From: Plotosus lineatus
Taxonomy: Eukaryota > Chordata > Actinopteri > Siluriformes > Plotosidae
DNA length: 64,000 nucleotides
Assembly (NCBI GenBank): GCA_024760905.1
Contig: CM045734.1
Location: forward strand, 44,973,564 to 45,037,563
Reading direction: 5' to 3'
Part shown: one piece after another, positions 1 to 10,424 of the stretch
How positions within the stretch are numbered: the first letter of the stretch is position 1
How the letters are laid out: the number at the start of each line of letters is the position of its first letter
The notes under the pieces: model-generated
Seen by the model: the letters and a program-made list of their open reading frames with translations, nothing else
Database searches by the model: none
What the model was told of the DNA's origin: nothing
Position numbers and translations under genes: made by a program

Positions 1-583
1 CACATAGGTAATCATTGTAATTCACTATGTTTCAAGGTGTTGAAAGAAATAATGATTTCTTGTCCATTTCCTGTTACACGGCATTGCCAGGACTCTAATA
101 AAACACAGATTTTTAACAGATTTTTCGAGGCTAAAGATTGCCAAATACCGATTCCCTCGGCACCCCCAAAGACAAACTGTTCTCTCAGTCATTCTTATAG
201 TTATGATTTTAACTGAACACACTTTCTGTAATTTTCAATTTCTCTGCCAAATATTCACAAAGCTATAATTTTTGCCGTAAGCCCTAAATATTACTCATAT
301 CACTCCTATTATTCAAAACGGAATTAATTCGTACACCTGGTCTACAGTCTTCAGAGTTTGCATGTGTGTTTGCCCACTGAGGGACATGCGATGTTGATTA
401 GTGAGGTTTCTTTTACATTAAGGCATCAGGTTTACCACCATTCAGAACATAACAGCAGATATAATTAACACCAGGCTACAGAAATAGATCATTCTATTAA
501 TGTGATCATCATTATAATTGCTCAGTGATAACGTTCCTCTTTCATATCAAGCTAATAGCTTTGGTTACATATCCAGATAATTA
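1..583. other. Unique sequence, no gene seen
   Basis: AT-rich non-repetitive sequence. No frame has protein-like composition and I recognise no repeat family in it. Confidence 0.6.
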
Positions 584-594
584 AATGTGGGGCG

Positions 595-830
595 CCCCCA
601 GTGCAGATAACTGGGTTATCAAAGGCCGGCCATGTCTCTCACGGGTAAAAGAACCATTGCTGACTTTCTTCAAGAGTAGCTGCATACCCGTCAGCGTGTT
701 TCGGCCCTGTGATGGCCTGGTGAGCTGTACATGGTGTATTCTGCCCTCGCCCACAATTAGCTGTGCTGGGCGAAAGCCTCCCCACGACCCTAGTTAGGAT
801 TAATCGGTTCAGAAAATGAATGAATGATTG
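595..830 (+). mobile_element. SINE A, 5'-truncated
   Basis: The copy begins at the GTGCAG(A/C)TAACTGGGTTATC block, so the tRNA-like head is missing. It continues through the GGCCGGCCATGTCTCTCAC and AAAAGAACCATTGCTGAC blocks shared with about twenty other copies here, and ends in a TTAGGAT..TCGGTTCAGAAAATGAATGAATGA tail. It is non-coding. Confidence 0.85.
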
Positions 831-835
831 AAATG

Positions 836-1080
836 TGGGGCAGCGGTGGTCTGCTGGTAAAGTGCGGGATTACTGATCCCAAGGTCGGGGAATCCCACCA
901 GTGACACTAGCTGTGTTATTAAACGCCATGGCTTTGTCTCACTGCCTATAATGAGCGGCACGTAAAAGTTTTATCAAAGGCAGCTGCGTAGCCATCAGCA
1001 TGTTTCTGCCCTGCAATGGCCTGGCGAGCTGTCCAGGGTGTACTGTACCCTCACAAAGAGTCGGCTGAGATAGATAGCAT
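836..1080 (+). mobile_element. SINE A, near full-length head, diverged
   Basis: The head GGCAGCGGTGGTCTGCTGGT matches the family A box, followed by a decayed B box. The body blocks are recognisable but diverged. The tail is replaced by a B SINE fragment beginning near 1078, so one element inserted into or recombined with the other. Confidence 0.8.
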
Positions 1081-1290
1081 GTCACAGCGAGAAGATTCTG
1101 CGTTGAACTTCATGGCTTGGGCATTTCTGCATGGACCTTTCTATATTTTCTGTGTCCAGGTACTCTGTTTTCCTCCCACAGTCCAAACGCATACATGCAT
1201 CATGGCTGTTCCAGATAAACTCTGGGTGTGAGTGAGTGTGAATGGGTGTGTGTCACCCTGTGATATGTTCCGGGTCTACCCGCCTTAACA
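1078..1290 (+). mobile_element. SINE B fragment
   Basis: It carries the B/DANA-like landmarks TCACAGCGAGAAG, TGGGCATTTCTGCATGG and TTTTCCTCCCACAGTCCAAA in order. The promoter end is missing. Confidence 0.75.
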
Positions 1291-1697
1291 AAGTGTTGCC
1301 TAAGATATGTGACTTGACTGATACAGCCCACGACAGAGCAACACTCGGGCATGATGAGGGACTAGTTTAGCAATATTATAGCTCTCAGACATTTTGATGC
1401 TAACATCAGTCCACTGCACATCTGGTAGGGTCACTCATCCATTTTCCAGCTGGTATCCACCTGCTATCATCTTCTCCTCATAACGCTGCCCAGCTGACCC
1501 ATCAAGATTGTTTATGTTGTCAGAGTCCATGGCAAATGATAACCTGAAAACAAGCTATACAGTACGGATAACGTGTTGATGAATTTTTACATTATAATAA
1601 TAGGAATAGGAACAGACTGGCCACCCAAAATCCCCATGCAATCAGATCACCTGATTCAGAAACATTCCCCTCAGTACTTCCAATGATCTTTTAAACG

Positions 1698-1698
<1 letters not shown>
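1291..1698. other. Unique sequence, no gene seen
   Basis: No recognisable repeat or coding frame. Confidence 0.5.

Positions 1699-1764
<66 letters not shown>
1699..1764 (+). repeat. (TG)n microsatellite
   Basis: About 33 uninterrupted TG units. Confidence 0.98.
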
Positions 1765-1765
<1 letters not shown>

Positions 1766-1925
1766 ACTGTGGGCTTCCGCCATGTTGATGACTGAGGACA
1801 GGTGGGTTTGGGCTACCAACAGACCTCAGGACCGTTTCTCCTGCATCAGTAATTTTCACATATGGACACAATGATGAAAGTTTCATTTATGCAAGTAATG
1901 GTTTGTTTTGGGAGGTTTACTGGGG

Positions 1926-2040
<115 letters not shown>

Positions 2041-2240
2041 CCCCATGCTTGCGTGGGTTTCCTCCGGGTGCTCCGGTTTCCTTCCAAAAGCCATGCACAG
2101 TAGGTTAATTGGCTGTTCTAAATTGCCCGTAGGTAGTTAACGACCTGGAGCGGGATGGGTGCTGCCAGGCCAAATCAGCCCAAGTCTCGCCATGAAGGCA
2201 CCCCAACGACATCCCCGGATGTTAAGGGATAAGTGAAGAT
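2041..2240 (+). mobile_element. SINE B fragment
   Basis: It starts at CATGCTTGCGTGGGTTTCCT and continues with GTGCTCCGGTTTCC and GGTTAATTGGC, the classic DANA-like middle. The 5' half is missing, apparently replaced by the CA tract. Confidence 0.8.
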
Positions 2241-2399
2241 AGAAACTCGCTCATTTAAGAACCTCTGGACTGCCCAAGCCGTGGTAGCTGTAGAAATGAA
2301 TTATCACTCACTAACCAATCAGTTTTGAGGATGAAACAGAAATGTGTTTAATTCCATTTACATCACCATGGTAGTTCAGAGTTTAAAAATCCTAAAACT

Positions 2400-2947
2400 T
2401 TGTTCTTTTGGCTTCTCCCGTTTGGGGCTGCCACAACGGATCATCCTTCTCTATCTCACCTTCTCCTCTGTATCTCTGTCCATCACACCAATCACCTGCA
2501 TCTCCTCCCTCAATACATCCATAAATCGCCACTTTGGCCTTTCTCTTCTTCTCCTACCAGGCAGTTCCAGCTTTAATATTCTTCGTCCAATATTTCGTTT
2601 GTCGAGCCTCTGTACGTGCTCAAACTATCTTCTGGCTTCTCTCACACTATTTCTAAACACTCCTATCTGTGCTGTCCTCCCATATTAATTTCTTACGCTG
2701 CCCATTTTTGTTACTCCCAGAAAAAATTTCAGCATCTTCATCTCTACCATTTCCAGCTCCACTTCCTGTCTTTTTTTCCAGCGATATCGTCTCCAAACTG
2801 TAAAGCACAGATGGTGTTATAAACCTTTCCCTTCACTTTTGCAGATACCTTTCTATCACAAATCACTCTAACCACTCTTCTCCGCCCATTACACCCTGCC
2901 AGTACTCTCTTCTACACCTCTCTACTACACTCTCTGTTACCTTACAT
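2400..2947 (-). mobile_element. RTE-like LINE fragment 1, 3' part
   Basis: The minus strand corresponds to the C-terminal part of an RTE-like reverse-transcriptase ORF and the adjoining 3' region. The family-typical order is kept: the VKGKVYNT stretch, then ALQFGDD, then the CLEVLREARW-like region, but with many stops and frameshifts. The element is cut at 2948 by a hAT transposon and its text appears to resume at 4003-4076. The assignment to RTE rather than another clade is from memory of fish repeats. Confidence 0.7.
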
Positions 2948-3021
2948 CAGGGGTCACCAACATGGTGCGCGCAGGCACCAGGTCGTCCACAAGGACAACA
3001 TGAGTCGCCCGTGAGCCTGTT

Positions 3022-3849
3022 CAGGGGTCGGGAACCTATGGCTCGCGAGCCAGACATGGCTCTTTTAATGACTGCATCTGGCTCTCAGATAAATCAGGTG
3101 GCCTTTCTTAACAGAATAACTAATACATAATTTCGCTGTCCTTATATAAAATACAGAAAAAAGCCATCAAATAAAACAAAAACATAAATAAATCTCACGC
3201 ATTTCAATCTATACATCTATTTTCAATGCCACTTGTCGCTGTGGCACGCAGCGGAAAGCCAATCCTTGCTGTACGCCAGTGTGTGAGGGCGGGGCCGATA
3301 CCTTGAAACTGTAATTTTATTGGATTATATGCAACAGCCTACACGAGTTGCTTTTGGGTCAAGAGCTAAAGTTCCCTTGTTTTGATCAGCTCATGTGCAA
3401 GAAGCCAAGCAGAGCTGGCAAGCAAAACTTGGGACGTGCTTCCTGTCACATAAACACTGCAGTGTGAGTCCTGTCATATTGACCATGTTTGGTTCCACAT
3501 GAGCACGCAAGCAGTCCTTCTTTATTTGAAAAGCATCAAGACCAACCTACGGTCACGTTTAATAGATGGAAGCTTAAACACCTGCATGAAGCTGAACTTC
3601 AGCACATATCAACCAGACTACGAAGCCATCAGCCATGCAGCACCAGAAGTCTCATTAGTAGTAAGAAGTACTTTTCTTATTAATGAATAACTTCGTTATA
3701 ACAATGTTGTTTAAAATAAATTCAGAGTTTTATTACAATCTAAAATTCTTGGTCTCGGAATTAAAATATATATTTAGCTCTCAGAGGATTAGATTTAATT
3801 TTTTTTTTTTTTTTTTGGCTCTCTTAGTCAAACAGGTTCCCGACCCCTG
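3022..3849 (+). mobile_element. Inner hAT transposon nested in the outer hAT
   Basis: The left end CAGGGGTCGGGAACCTATGG and the right end AGGTTCCCGACCCCTG are inverted repeats of the well-known 'gggaacc' hAT type. No clear 8-bp duplication is visible around it. The interior carries a transposase tail (3547-3687) and an A-rich to T-rich region with an uninterrupted T run near 3800. Confidence 0.85.
3547..3687 (+). pseudogene. hAT transposase C-terminal remnant
   Basis: A frame of about 46 residues reads LRSRLIDGSLNTCMKL followed by a TYQPDYEAIS-type segment and a stop. This resembles the 'L(T/I)D..L..C(L/M/I)..' dimerisation tail of hAT transposases of the ZBED/GTF2IRD2-like type. It lies in the expected place, close to the right end of the inner hAT. 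The catalytic core is gone. It is non-functional. Confidence 0.65.
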
Positions 3850-4076
3850 ACATAGATGAATATCATTAATTATTAATAATAACATAGAATTAAAGGTAAA
3901 TTGAGCAAATTTGTTGTCACAAGTGATATCGACCTGGTACTCCTTCGCATTAATTGGTACCCAAGAAGTAGCTCTCAGTTTCAAAAAGTTTGGTGACCCC
4001 TGCCATACATAGTATTTACACCCCAAGTATGTAAATTAATCTACCTTCATCATCTCTACTCCTTACAGCACAACTT

Positions 4077-4420
4077 CTTCTTTCTTCTTCTTCTTTTCCT
4101 TTCAGCTGTTCCCTTCAGGGGTCGCCACAGCAAATGATCCGCCTCCATCTCTCCCCATCCTCTGCATCTTCTATTCTGACTCCAACGACCTTCATGTCTG
4201 CCTTCACCACATCCATAAATCTTCTCTTTGGTCTTCCTCTGGGCCTTTTGCCTGGTAGTTCCAACCTCAGCATCCTACTACCAATATACTCACTATCCCT
4301 CCTCTGTACATGTCCAAACCATCTCAATCTAGCCTCTCTGACTTTGTCTCCAAAACATCTAACATGTGCTGTCCCTCTGATGTACTCGTTTCTGATCCTA
4401 TCCATACTCCTTACAGCACA
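4077..4420 (-). mobile_element. RTE-like LINE fragment 2, 5'-truncated 3' end
   Basis: The fragment holds the C-terminal reverse-transcriptase tail (4115-4405) and a short 3' end that reads, on the minus strand, TGTGGCGACCCCTGAAGGGA followed by GAA-rich simple sequence. The 17-bp direct repeat ACTCCTTACAGCACAAC flanks it (4060-4076 and 4404-4420), a convincing target-site duplication of a 5'-truncated retroposition into LINE fragment 1. Confidence 0.88.
4115..4405 (-). pseudogene. LINE (RTE-like) reverse transcriptase C-terminal tail
   Basis: This 96-codon open frame is the end of a non-LTR retrotransposon polyprotein, not a host gene. Landmarks in order are DRIRNEYIRGTA near residue 2, LRWFGHVQRRD near 27, MLRLELPGKRPRGRPKRRFM near 45-64, and a terminal W..(I)I.CGDP. 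These follow the reverse-transcriptase core in the family; the endonuclease and the polymerase motifs are absent because the insertion is 5'-truncated. The ATG is simply internal. The frame is unusually intact, so this insertion is younger than LINE fragment 1 beside it. Confidence 0.88.
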
Positions 4421-5825
4421 ACACGGCTATCAATATCAATCGATCTTCCGACCATAGATTGGCTGCTTGTTCTGATTGTTTTTCGAAACCTAGGTTACAT
4501 ATATACTGACACATACCAGCTGTCTCAACACATGGTTTTTCTACCTCACTTCACTATACACATGATTACTTCAATAGGCCTCAGGGTCCGCATACAACAT
4601 GCAGACGGAGAACAGCATATGCACAGTGGGGCTATAAAGATAGCCTTGTACCAGTATGATATTAATCAGACCAACATGGGGTGTAGCAAACTTTTACAGC
4701 ATGAGACACCACGAACCACATCAATTAAAACAGAGAAAGGAAAATCAGTGGTTTCTGTGAAAATTCAACATTCCATATCTGACACAAATCAAACATGTGT
4801 GCATTAATGCCTCTTGGGGTTCAGACAGCAAATACTCAAGCCATGTGTGCGACGCAGGCTTGGGATATCTTCAGACGGAGGAGGACGTTATCAGGTTATA
4901 GGCAAAATATCTGGCAGTACTTAAAATGTGACTGATTGTGTTGAGGAAATGTTGAAATTATTAAGAGCACTTTTGCAATTCTGTCTAATATCTTGGCAAG
5001 TCATTTTCAACAACATTCATTTTTCACTGCTTTTTGTTTTTATTATAGGTTTATGTGTATCAAAAAATTTGGTCGGAATATAAGAACGCCTGACTGTGTG
5101 TGCCACATGCCAATTTGAGGTCATTTTCAACATCTGTTAGTAAGCAGGCTCTTCTGTGTTGGTCTACAGGTATGCAACACATCTTATCACACCCTGTTCT
5201 GCTGTGCCCAGGCATTCCGATAAGACAAATACAGGACTCTTTCAAATGAGGACGGTCTGGAGGTGGATCCGTGGTTTATAAGAGAACTACATGCCTTGAA
5301 CTCCTGTGACATTTAGAGTCATGCTCCAGAAATGCTCCTATCAACCCAGCAGCTGTCCTGAGCCATGGCATCGTTTACGCAGGTGTTGTCTTGCATTTTA
5401 AATGATTCAGAAAGAAGATGAAACTTGTTTCATGATGAAATGTGCTTGGATCAGTTTCACTACTCAGTGTAATTAAATATTATAATATTTGATGATACTG
5501 TGGAGAGCATGTTCACGTAATTTTGCTCTGTGTATGACTTAGGTCGGAGGAAATTAATCTTAGTACTGTATTAGTATTATTTAATAATTAATAGTAAAAT
5601 TTAAGTTCTTTAAATTTATTATTTTTTTTTAATTATTATTATTTTATTATTCGTTGTTATTATTATTATTTTTTTTATTATTTTTATTATTATTATTATT
5701 ATTATTCGTGTTATCTTAGTTCTAGTATTATAATCTGAGTATTAGTATTATTTAATAAGTAATCGTAAAATTTAACTTCTTTAAATCTATTATTATCATT
5801 ATTTTTATTGTTATTATTCTTTGTT
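4421..5825. other. Unique sequence with ATT-rich tract
   Basis: No gene or known repeat is seen up to about 5560. An AT-rich region at 5570-5820 contains imperfect (ATT)n, densest at 5636-5706, with a duplicated block: the AGTATTATTTAATAA stretch occurs near 5573 and again near 5741. Confidence 0.6.
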
Positions 5826-5887
5826 ATGCTGTATGTATTCATCCAGCAAGGGAAATTATTGGTTCTGCATTTAACCCATTCATAGTG

Positions 5888-5945
<58 letters not shown>

Positions 5946-5951
5946 GATCTG

Positions 5952-6000
<49 letters not shown>

Positions 6001-6006
6001 GATCTG

Positions 6007-6049
<43 letters not shown>

Positions 6050-6180
6050 GATCTGCCACACACACACACACACACGCACACGCACACAGTGATCTGCCCC
6101 ACACACACACAGAGTGATCTGCCACACACACACACACACACTGGGTCACCCAGAAAGCAGTTGGGCGTTAGGTGTCTTGC
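5826..6180 (-). mobile_element. SINE C with internal CA minisatellite
   Basis: Read on the minus strand, GAGCAAGACACCTAACGCCC leads into the body, and the 3' end is GGGTTAAATGCAGAACCAAT. Both match the SINE C copies at 29606 and 62524. The interior has expanded into five CA tracts separated by the decamer GTGATCTGCC. Confidence 0.75.
5889..6142 (+). repeat. Compound minisatellite, (CA)n plus GTGATCTGCC
   Basis: GTGATCTGCC recurs at about 5944, 5999, 6047, 6090 and 6114, separated by CA tracts that shrink from left to right. The long minus-strand frames of VCVCV type are artefacts of it. Confidence 0.95.
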
Positions 6181-6335
6181 TCGAATTTAGCCTAATATGC
6201 ATGACTCGGGTAAGAAACTGGAATACCCTGATGAAACCTATAGGGAGAACATGCAAACTCCACAGAAACGTCCAAACCCGGGTCCTTCTTGCTGTGAGTC
6301 GGACATGCTAATCACTCTAAATAACTTTTGGCCAA
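6181..6335 (-). mobile_element. SINE B fragment
   Basis: The landmarks AGGGAGAACATGCAAACTCC, CCCGGGTCCTTCTTGCTGTG and the ACATGCTAATCACT promoter region are in reverse orientation. Confidence 0.8.
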
Positions 6336-6450
6336 TTAAGATATATAAGTTTTGGTTTGTTGTTTTTTTACAGTCACAGCCTAAGTCAAAGACTTTCATG
6401 TAGTGCGGGTAGAGAATGCAGACTGCTCCAGGTGCACATACACAACAAAT

Positions 6451-6799
6451 CTTCTTCTTCTTCCTTTCTCTCAGGGGTCACCACAGTGAGCCATCTGATT
6501 CGCATGTTTGATTTGGCATAGGTTTTTACATCAGATGCCCTTCCTGACACAACCCTTAACGCTGGCGGCTATGCAGCTACTCTTCACGAAAGTCAGCAAT
6601 GGTTCTTTTACATGAACCTCTCACCATAGACAGTGAGAGACATGGCCGGCCTTTGATAACCCAGTTAACTGCACTGGGGGGGGGGGGCCTCGGGGGGGGG
6701 GCAGTGACAACCTTGTGGAGCGTGGGACTCGAACCCCCGACCTCAGGATCAGTGATCCAGCACCCTATACCACTAGGCCACCACCGCTCTGATGTACAA
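6451..6799 (-). mobile_element. SINE A-V, near full length
   Basis: On the minus strand a head with A box TGGCCTAGTGGTATA and B box GGGTTCGAGTCCC leads through the A body into a V-type tail ending TCACTGTGGTGACCCCTGAG and a GAA-rich run. The 11-bp duplication ACACAACAAAT lies at 6440-6450 and 6800-6810. A G-run of about 20 bp at 6675-6700 is the decayed CCCC block of the family. Confidence 0.9.
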
Positions 6800-6810
6800 A
6801 CACAACAAAT

Positions 6811-7675
6811 AAATATCCTAAATAAAATGTTACTTGGTCAAATATGGTATATTTGTGTCAAAGCCAATGTTATTGTTTTCAAAATAGCTGATTATTTAAG
6901 GCTGTTTTTCACAACTCAGTAATGATGATCTGACGGATTGATCCGATGGAGGCGACCACACATGTATTTGGCATCTATTATAATTCATGGACATAACATC
7001 ACGGTTTATATAATTTGCTGATGAACAGAAGCATGTTATTGAATGGGTTGCTTGGTCTTGCTGCAATGATTTGGAGAAGCAGGCAGTGCAAAACCTCATG
7101 GTATTTATCACCCATCTGGCTCGATCTGTTGCGGATCAGGGGCCACTCTGACTGAGAGTAAACAGTGTATTTGAAAAGCCGTCATTGCAAGCCTAAGCGG
7201 CAGCTGCCATAGGACGTGTTAGAATAACTGACTGACACAATGGTTTCTTCTTTAAGTAAACAGATGTGGGTAGGTTGTTAAAACCTCAGAGGGCCATTTT
7301 TCCTCTGCTTCCATCTGTGTGCCAGGGCAACCCACCCCCCAAACCTTTCAGAATTCCTCCTCCTAGAAATGAATGTCTGTTGGGACGGGAAGCAGTGTGC
7401 TCCAGCATTCTGATGAGACTGTCGTTTCCACTAGACATCCCAGATAATAATAATGTCATTTGTTACGACTCCAGCTCTTTCCTCTCCCCTCTCAGAGTCC
7501 AGCAAATCTTCTGAAAAACAGATGGGGAAGAAGGAGGATTAAATGAAAAACATATTTCCACTTTGACTATGCTTCTCAGATAGAAATACGCTGGACCTCA
7601 ATGTTCTTTCCTTATATTTAAGGGATATTTCTGCGCACTTTTTAATGCACAGTATGAATAAATAATAGGTGGGGC
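6811..7675. other. Unique sequence, no gene seen
   Basis: Non-repetitive. The short frames show no conserved pattern. Confidence 0.5.
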
Positions 7676-8607
7676 CGGTGGTGTAGTGGTTAGGGTGTTG
7701 TGCTCATGATCAGGAGGTTGTGAGTTCAAATCCCAGTTAGACCATCACTATGCTAAGACCCCTGGGCAAGGTCTTCACCCAGAGCTTCTCAATTATTTTC
7801 AGTGGCGCCCCCCCCAGGAAGAAAAAAGCATTTCACTCCCCCCACCGCCCCGTGAGCGACTATAAATAGTATTATTTGACTATAAAATTGTTATTGGTAC
7901 ACTTCTGCATAATAATATATCTTTATTAACATTAAAAAAAAAAAAAAAAAAATTCAAAAATATAGTTCAACTTACAATAAAGAAAAACTTCATTAACATT
8001 GTTTTTTAATTTGTAATAGAAAAGATTTAAAGTGCACCAATGTGTCTGACATAAAAAAAAATCCTTATTTAAACTCATTCAACTTATTTATGTCTTATGT
8101 CCGTCTCTCTCCACCTTTCTCTTCGTTCCTGTTATAAATTTTCCGAGTCGTTTCTTGAGGGGTTGTTTACTGCACTTCATATCGTTTGCTCGTACGAGAA
8201 ACCGCTACACCATAGTGCGACAATGAGAGCGTCACTGCCAACTAGTGGAGTGGAGGTGCAATGACACTGAATTATCATACACAATTCCAGAAAAGCATGT
8301 TCCCCAGGGTCATACACGCTCCACCCCCCCCCCCCCCCCCCCTTCCCGGCATCATACCACACCACCCAAGGGGGGCGCACACCACTATTTGAGAAACACT
8401 GTCTTAACCACAAGTGTGCCTCTGTTCACTCAGAAGTATAAATGGGTACCAGTAAAATATACTGGGAAGTCAACCTGCGATGGACTAGCGTCCCATCCAG
8501 GAAGAGTTGTACTCCTAGCCGCTGCACGCTATGGAAACCGGGGATAAGCACCTGCCTGATGAGCCACTATGGCTCGGGTGTAAAAAGCCCAATGGACTTT
8601 TTTTTAT
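7676..8607 (+). mobile_element. SINE D, split by a hAT
   Basis: The head GGGGCCGGTGGTGTAGTGGT has an A box, and GAGTTCAAATCCC fits a B box. The element stops at 7779 and resumes at 8402 with ACAAGTGTGCCTCTGTTCAC, continuing to the TGTAAAAAGCCC 3' end. The two halves together match the uninterrupted copy at 15134. Confidence 0.9.
7780..8401. mobile_element. Non-autonomous hAT inserted in SINE D
   Basis: The inverted ends are CAGAGCTTCTCAATTATTTT and CACTATTTGAGAAACACTG. The target duplication is TCTTCACC (7772-7779) and TCTTAACC (8402-8409), matching at 7 of 8. The uninterrupted D copy at 15134 supplies the empty-site comparison. C-runs flank both ends inside. No transposase is seen. Confidence 0.9.
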
Positions 8608-8919
8608 GAGTAAATCATTATTACATTACTTCGAGTATACTGTACAATAGTTATTACAGTCTATGGCACATATCGAAGGATGTGGGCAATATAGCGTTAC
8701 TTGGCCAAACTATAAATTGGGGAATTGTTTGCATTTCCCATGGTTTTTGAAAGCAAAAAAAGGTTTGCTTTATGACTTGATATACCAAAACCTGTTATTT
8801 GCAGTGTTAAGATTAATAACAATAGTGTAACAGTGTTGAAAGGAATCAGCTTGTAAACTGAAATGTATGTGCACCTTCTGGTTTTGGTCGTCCTGGTGGG
8901 TTTTTTTATATCCGTGCCT
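8608..8919. other. Unique sequence, no gene seen
   Basis: No recognisable feature. Confidence 0.5.
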
Positions 8920-9120
8920 AGTGGCTGATCATAGCTGGAGCTTATTCTGCTTTCGGTTGAATAAAGCAAATAGAAGTTCAACGCCTCCTGGATGGGACTC
9001 TAGTCCATTAAAAGTTATCTTCCCACTATTTTTACAGGTACCCATCTATATTGCTGGGTAGACAGAGGCACAGTCATGGGTAAGACCTTGCCCAGGACTC
9101 TTAGCATGATGTGGGTCTAA
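8920..9120 (-). mobile_element. SINE D fragment
   Basis: The reverse-oriented landmarks CTCCTGGATGGGACTCTAGT, ACAGGTACCCAT and AAGACCTTGCCCAGG are present. The head is missing. Confidence 0.8.
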
Positions 9121-9157
9121 ATGGGCTTTGATTTAGAGATGATTATAGTTACTTAGA

Positions 9158-9478
9158 AAAATGGCACGGTGGCACATTGGTCAGCAGATCCACCTCACAG
9201 CAAGAAGACTTTGGTTCGATTCCCAGCTTGGGTGGTTCGGTGTAGATGTTCTCCCCGTGCTTGCCTGGGGTTCCTCCAGGTACTTCGGTTTCCTCCCACA
9301 GTCCAAAAAACATACACAGTTGTCAAATTTGCACCCACTGCCCTGGGTGTACTGGGTGCCACTGCCCTGCAGTGGTCTGGCGAACTGTTCAGAGTACGCT
9401 GCCCTTGACCAGGCTGAGATGGGTGCCAGCTTCCTGTCGACCCTAATTAGGATTAAACAGCTTATAAAATGAATGAAT
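9158..9478 (+). mobile_element. SINE B, full length
   Basis: GGCACGGTGGCACATTGGTC, then the TCACAGCAAGAAG core, GGTTCGATTCCC B box, GTTCTCCCCGTGCTTGC, CGGTTTCCTCCCACAGTCC, and the shared 3' tail CCTAATTAGGATTAAACAGC ending in ATGAATGAATGA. A CA tract follows at 9490. Confidence 0.92.
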
Positions 9479-9486
9479 GACTTATT

Positions 9487-9489
<3 letters not shown>

Positions 9490-9537
<48 letters not shown>
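9490..9537 (+). repeat. (CA)n microsatellite
   Basis: About 24 CA units at the 3' end of a B SINE. Confidence 0.98.
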
Positions 9538-9539
<2 letters not shown>

Positions 9540-10025
9540 TACTGCTATAAATGGAATGTTTTTGATTTTATCCTGAGGCGTTTGCAAACTTTTGTACTTG
9601 ACTGTAACTTTTATTAGTGTTTTGCTGGATCAGTTTCACTTCTAAGACCACAAAATTTGAAAAGTGACTCCCCCCAATTCCCAGTTTCACAAGAAAGCAC
9701 AATATAAATCACATAAAGTCCAGAAAACACAAAATCATTTTCTGGATCCAGACCAAGAATTTGCACTAACAAGAATCACATTTAATAAATGCAGTAAAAT
9801 ATCACTTTTCCCATGTCCTCACATTACAGTGAGATCAGCAACACCACCGTTGCCATGAATTTAGGAGTTTATTTGTTGGGTTGTTTTTGTACGATTTGGA
9901 GCACTGGCTTTAAATTTGCCTGCAAGTGAAAAGAAGACAGAACACATACGGTGTGTCTCACCGGCAGGATGTATGATAGCATGATGCTTAATGATCCGAA
10001 AGACTGAATATACAGTATAACTGAA
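9540..10025. other. Unique sequence, no gene seen
   Basis: No recognisable feature. Confidence 0.5.
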
Positions 10026-10370
10026 GTAATGGCAGCACATTCACCTCACAGCAAGAACGTCCCGAGTTCAAGACCAGGGCTCGGGTGGGCCTGTTTGCAT
10101 GTTCTCCCCATGCTTGAGTGGGGTTCTTCAGGGTGCTCCATGTTTCCTCCCACGGTTCAAAGACAGTGCGCTGTTTCCTAACTAACTGTTCAAAATTGTC
10201 CCTCGGTGTCGATGAGAGTGTAAACAGTTGTGTTCGTGTTGGCCCTGCGATGATCTGGAGAGCTGTTTAGGGCAGACTCTACCTTTGCTCAGTGTTGTCT
10301 GACATAAGATCCGACTTCCCCACGTTTGCCTCACAGCGAGAAGGTTCTGGAATCAAATATCAGCTGAAAG
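10026..10370 (+). mobile_element. SINE B, plus the start of a second B head
   Basis: The first copy shows CACCTCACAGCAAGAACGTC, GTTTGCATGTTCTCCCCATG and a GATGATCTGGAGAGCTGTTT body. At about 10310 a second promoter-proximal segment, TGCCTCACAGCGAGAAGGTT, begins, so two B copies are joined head to tail. Confidence 0.75.
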
Positions 10371-10424
10371 TTGTTATGTGTTTATGTGGGTTTTCCAAGC
10401 TGGTCAGGTGTAGCCCACCTTTCT

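Larger units (their letters stand above)
2948..4002. mobile_element. Outer hAT transposon
   Basis: The ends are inverted: CAGGGGTCACCAA at the left and TTTGGTGACCCCTG at the right. The flanking octamers CCTTACAT (2940-2947) and CCATACAT (4003-4010) match at 7 of 8 positions, as expected for a hAT target duplication. The right 150 bp match a hAT repeat I know from fish. A second hAT sits inside it. No transposase of its own remains. Confidence 0.88.

Noticed and set aside
4310..4807. 165-codon plus-strand frame
   Set aside because: Its first part is the antisense of the LINE reverse-transcriptase tail and the rest is unique DNA without motifs.
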